The notes beneath the pieces were generated by a model. The model saw nothing but the letters and a program-made list of their open reading frames with translations, ran no database searches and was not told the origin of the DNA. 53,921 nt of DNA, from positions 1 through 53,921 of the forward strand of contig CACYXI010000004.1 of the NCBI GenBank assembly GCA_902778265.1. The letters are read 5' to 3'. The translations under genes and the position numbers were made by a program. The stretch comes from an uncultured Bacteroidales bacterium (GTDB taxonomy: Bacteria; Bacteroidota; Bacteroidia; Bacteroidales; Bacteroidaceae). Every line of letters starts with the position of its first letter. The first letter of the stretch is position 1. Positions 51,921 to 53,921 of the stretch are shown piece by piece.

Positions 51921-53354
51921 ATGTCTGAATCATTAAAACAAAAAACAGCGAAAGGTCTTTTCTGGGGAGCTATGAATAGTGGCACTACCCAGATTCTCAA
52001 TCTCGTAATAGGTATCGTCCTTGCTCGTCATCTGACCAAGGGCGACTATGGCGTAGTGACCGTACTCACCATCTTCACGGCTATTGCTGGCGACCTGCAG
52101 AGTGCCGGTTTTACGCAAGGACTCATTAATCTCCACAAACCTACGGCACGCGACTACAACTCTGTCTTTTCGTTTAATGTATGTATGTCGGTGCTTATGT
52201 ATGCCATACTTTTCTTCTGTGCACCACTCATTGCCCAGTTCTATCATCAGCCGTGCCTTACTAATGTGTCTCGCTTGGTATTCCTTACATTCTTCATATC
52301 CTCGCTAGGCATTGCCCACGGAGGCTATATGGCGAAAAACATGATGAATAAGGAAATGGCAATCATCGGAGGTCTTGCCCTTATCATCTCTGGTGCTGTC
52401 GGCATCACACTTGCACTACTTGGCTTTGCCTATTGGTCGCTTGCCTGGCAACAGGTTACTTATATGATTGTAATCAACGTCGGGCGCTATTACTATGTTC
52501 GTGATTGGCGACCACGTCTTTCACTCGACTTCGGTCCTGTGCGAGCTATGGCTCCATTTGCCCTTAAAATTTTTGTTACCAAGATTATAAACACAATCTC
52601 TACCAATGTACTTACCATTATCTTCGGACGTAAGTTCGCCATTCACGAGGTTGGAAGCTATGGTCAGGCATTCAAGTGGAATACTATGGCATATTCGCTT
52701 GTAGCAAATACAGTCGGTCAGATAGCCCAGCCTGTTCTCGTCGAGTCAGAGAAGAACCAGGCATTTCGTAAAATGCTACGTTTCACGTGCTTCCTATCCA
52801 TGCCTCTGATGTTCGGTTTCGCCTTGGTAAGCAACGAGTTTATACTCATCACCATCAAGGAAGAATGGATAGAATGCGTACCGCTATTGCAGGTGCTGTG
52901 TATCTCTGGTGCCTTTATGCCAATCCATACGATGTATCAGAATCTCGCTATCAGTCGTGGCAGAAGTGATATCTATATGTGGCTCAATATCGGTCAGATA
53001 GTATTACAGATTGCCATAGTCTTTACCTTCTCTGATTATGGAATGTTTGCTATGGTTGCAACCTATTCAGCCATGATGATTCTATGGCTCTTGCCTTGGC
53101 ATCTCTTCACAGGCAGACTCATAGAATACAGTTGGTGGCAAGCCTTTAAGGATGTCGCTCCATTCACAATCGCGGCAGCAGCTACTATGGCTCTAACATA
53201 TTACACAACTCTTTCTCTCACAAACATTTACATTCTCTTAATATCTCGTTGTATCCTTGCGGCTATCATTTACTATGCAATTATGAAAATTGCCAAGGTA
53301 CAGATACTAAAAGAATGTGAGGAGTTTGTATTGAAGAAAATAAGCAATAAATAA
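51921..53354 (+). CDS. Oligosaccharide flippase (Wzx/RfbX-type, MOP superfamily)
   Basis: A 477-residue protein with about 12-14 membrane spans that would move an undecaprenyl-linked glycan across the inner membrane. The N-terminus KQKTAKGLFWGAMNSGTTQI, with VIGIVLARHLTKGDYGVVTV, is the typical LPS-biosynthesis/Wzx start. GSYGQAFKWNTMAYSLVANT and QPVLVESEKN are also family-like. It follows the GT2 gene by 27 bases and is the last gene of the locus. A polymerase (Wzy) and a ligase are not obvious here, so the glycan may be a single unit or be completed elsewhere. Confidence 0.92.
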   Translation: MSESLKQKTAKGLFWGAMNSGTTQILNLVIGIVLARHLTKGDYGVVTVLTIFTAIAGDLQSAGFTQGLINLHKPTARDYNSVFSFNVCMSVLMYAILFFCAPLIAQFYHQPCLTNVSRLVFLTFFISSLGIAHGGYMAKNMMNKEMAIIGGLALIISGAVGITLALLGFAYWSLAWQQVTYMIVINVGRYYYVRDWRPRLSLDFGPVRAMAPFALKIFVTKIINTISTNVLTIIFGRKFAIHEVGSYGQAFKWNTMAYSLVANTVGQIAQPVLVESEKNQAFRKMLRFTCFLSMPLMFGFALVSNEFILITIKEEWIECVPLLQVLCISGAFMPIHTMYQNLAISRGRSDIYMWLNIGQIVLQIAIVFTFSDYGMFAMVATYSAMMILWLLPWHLFTGRLIEYSWWQAFKDVAPFTIAAAATMALTYYTTLSLTNIYILLISRCILAAIIYYAIMKIAKVQILKECEEFVLKKISNK

Positions 53355-53420
53355 GTAATCAATTATTTGAGCAGTACGATTAAGAAATTAATGCGAAATT
53401 AATTCTTGTTTTTATGCATC

Positions 53421-53549
53421 TTGAAATATATTAATGTCCTAATTAACGTCTTAATTTGTGTCCTAATTAATGTTTCGCCGTAAGGCTTTTTTTGTAACAC
53501 ATTAATTTGGACATTAATTAGGACATTAATTGAAACATTAATATTTCAA
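53421..53549. repeat. Palindrome of TTAATGTCCTAA-type 12-bp units after the glycan locus
   Basis: The left side has TTGAAATATATTAATGTCC, TAATTAACGTCTTAATTTGTG and TCCTAATTAATGTTTC; the right side has the complementary ACATTAATT(TGG/AGG/GAA) units ending ATATTTCAA. The centre is GCCGTAAGGC followed by a T-run (53477-53493), which may serve as the operon terminator. Confidence 0.85.
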
Positions 53550-53584
53550 CCGTACAGGTTGGAATAATTCTGCGCATTTACTTA

Positions 53585-53721
53585 TCAGATTTCCTCATTT
53601 TCCACTTTTCATTTTTCATTTACTTCAGGTTCGCTTCTAATTCGCTTCTAATTCGCTTCTACTCCCTTTCATGGAATGGGACTTACAACGGATTAGCAAC
53701 GGACTTACAACGGCTTTGCTA
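53585..53721 (+). repeat. CGGACTT module with three 11-bp iterons
   Basis: CATTTTTCATTTACTTCAGG is followed by three tandem TTCGCTTCTAA-type units (53631-53661), CTCCCTTTCATGGAATGGG, and then ACTTACAACGG/ATTAGCAACGG/ACTTACAACGG (53679-53714). It matches 29404-29509 and, in reverse, 20597-20734 and 8715-8760. From 53722 to the window end I see no supported gene. Confidence 0.85.
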
Positions 53722-53921
53722 CGGAGGATCAACGAAAGCAAAACAGTCATTGAGCCGCATCGCTCACTTTTACATAAAGAAAAACAGAATTTTCACACTA
53801 CTCGTCAACTCGTCACCCTCAACGCTGTAATAGTATGTATATCAACGAATTGCACGGGTGATTCATTTCGTTTCACTCGTCACCCACTCATCACCCTCAC
53901 GTAGCATATTAATCTGATACA

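Noticed and set aside
53671-53904. 77-codon open frame near the right end
   Set aside because: Its first part is the CGGACTT repeat module and its composition is not protein-like; no start signal or family is recognisable.

Overview
The window looks like a chromosomal segment of a Bacteroidales bacterium, most probably Prevotella or a close relative. The reasons are the Bacteroidetes-type promoter (TTTG, about 19 nt, TAnnTTTG) seen repeatedly, the family mix (GT117/DUF2723 membrane glycosyltransferase, S9 dipeptidyl peptidase IV, PEP/pyruvate-binding orphan, DUF1566-like lipoprotein, PurT, an NrdJ C-terminal domain of Bacteroidetes type), weak Shine-Dalgarno sequences and AT-rich spacers packed with short palindromic repeats. 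The genus is inference. I see no tRNA, rRNA, CRISPR array or intact transposase.

Layout. 0.4-5.1 kb: cysE, an RNA methyltransferase and dipeptidyl peptidase IV, overlapping. 5.3-8.6 kb: purD, a membrane protein, a DedA-like protein and a small DUF3592-like protein with a strong terminator. 9.2-13.9 kb: GT117 glycosyltransferase, polysaccharide deacetylase and an unknown protein. 13.9-14.16 kb: a well-structured small RNA with its own promoter and terminator. 14.4-19.2 kb: menD-menB-menC-menE (menaquinone). 19.35-20.2 kb: agmatine-deiminase-like gene on the minus strand. 20.2-21.7 kb: gene-free, almost entirely nested inverted repeats. 21.7-25.2 kb: an orphan ribonucleotide-reductase C-terminal domain, a periplasmic amidase with a Pro/Gln linker, and an MlaD-like lipid transport protein. 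25.6-27.1 kb: dnaA. 27.6-37.0 kb: minus-strand block (DUF1566-like lipoprotein, PEP/pyruvate-binding protein, glycine-zipper lipoprotein, M23 peptidase, xseB, xseA). 37.2-40.3 kb: MATE transporter, cytidylate-kinase-like protein, purT. 40.3-53.4 kb: a tight plus-strand cell-surface glycan locus (phosphoethanolamine transferase, two acyltransferases, UbiA prenyltransferase, HAD phosphatase, two paralogous multi-pass proteins, three glycosyltransferases, a flippase).

How the genes work together. The last block looks like one pathway: sugars assembled by the GT4/GT4/GT2 enzymes, a lipid-linked donor made by UbiA plus the HAD phosphatase (the arrangement resembles polyprenyl-phosphoribose synthesis), possible use of that donor by the two paralogous membrane proteins, export by the flippase, and decoration by the acyltransferases and the phosphoethanolamine transferase. 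The 9-13 kb and 22-25 kb groups also serve the envelope.

The most unusual feature is the spacers. Many are palindromes whose arms are tandem copies of a 7-12 bp unit. The unit sequence differs from site to site while the architecture stays the same, and several palindromes sit inside the loop of another. One copy lies in frame inside the peptidase gene, and others supply the ends of coding regions. A second notable signal is a 5'-leader hairpin shared by cysE and the GT117 gene whose outer stem changes sequence but keeps pairing.
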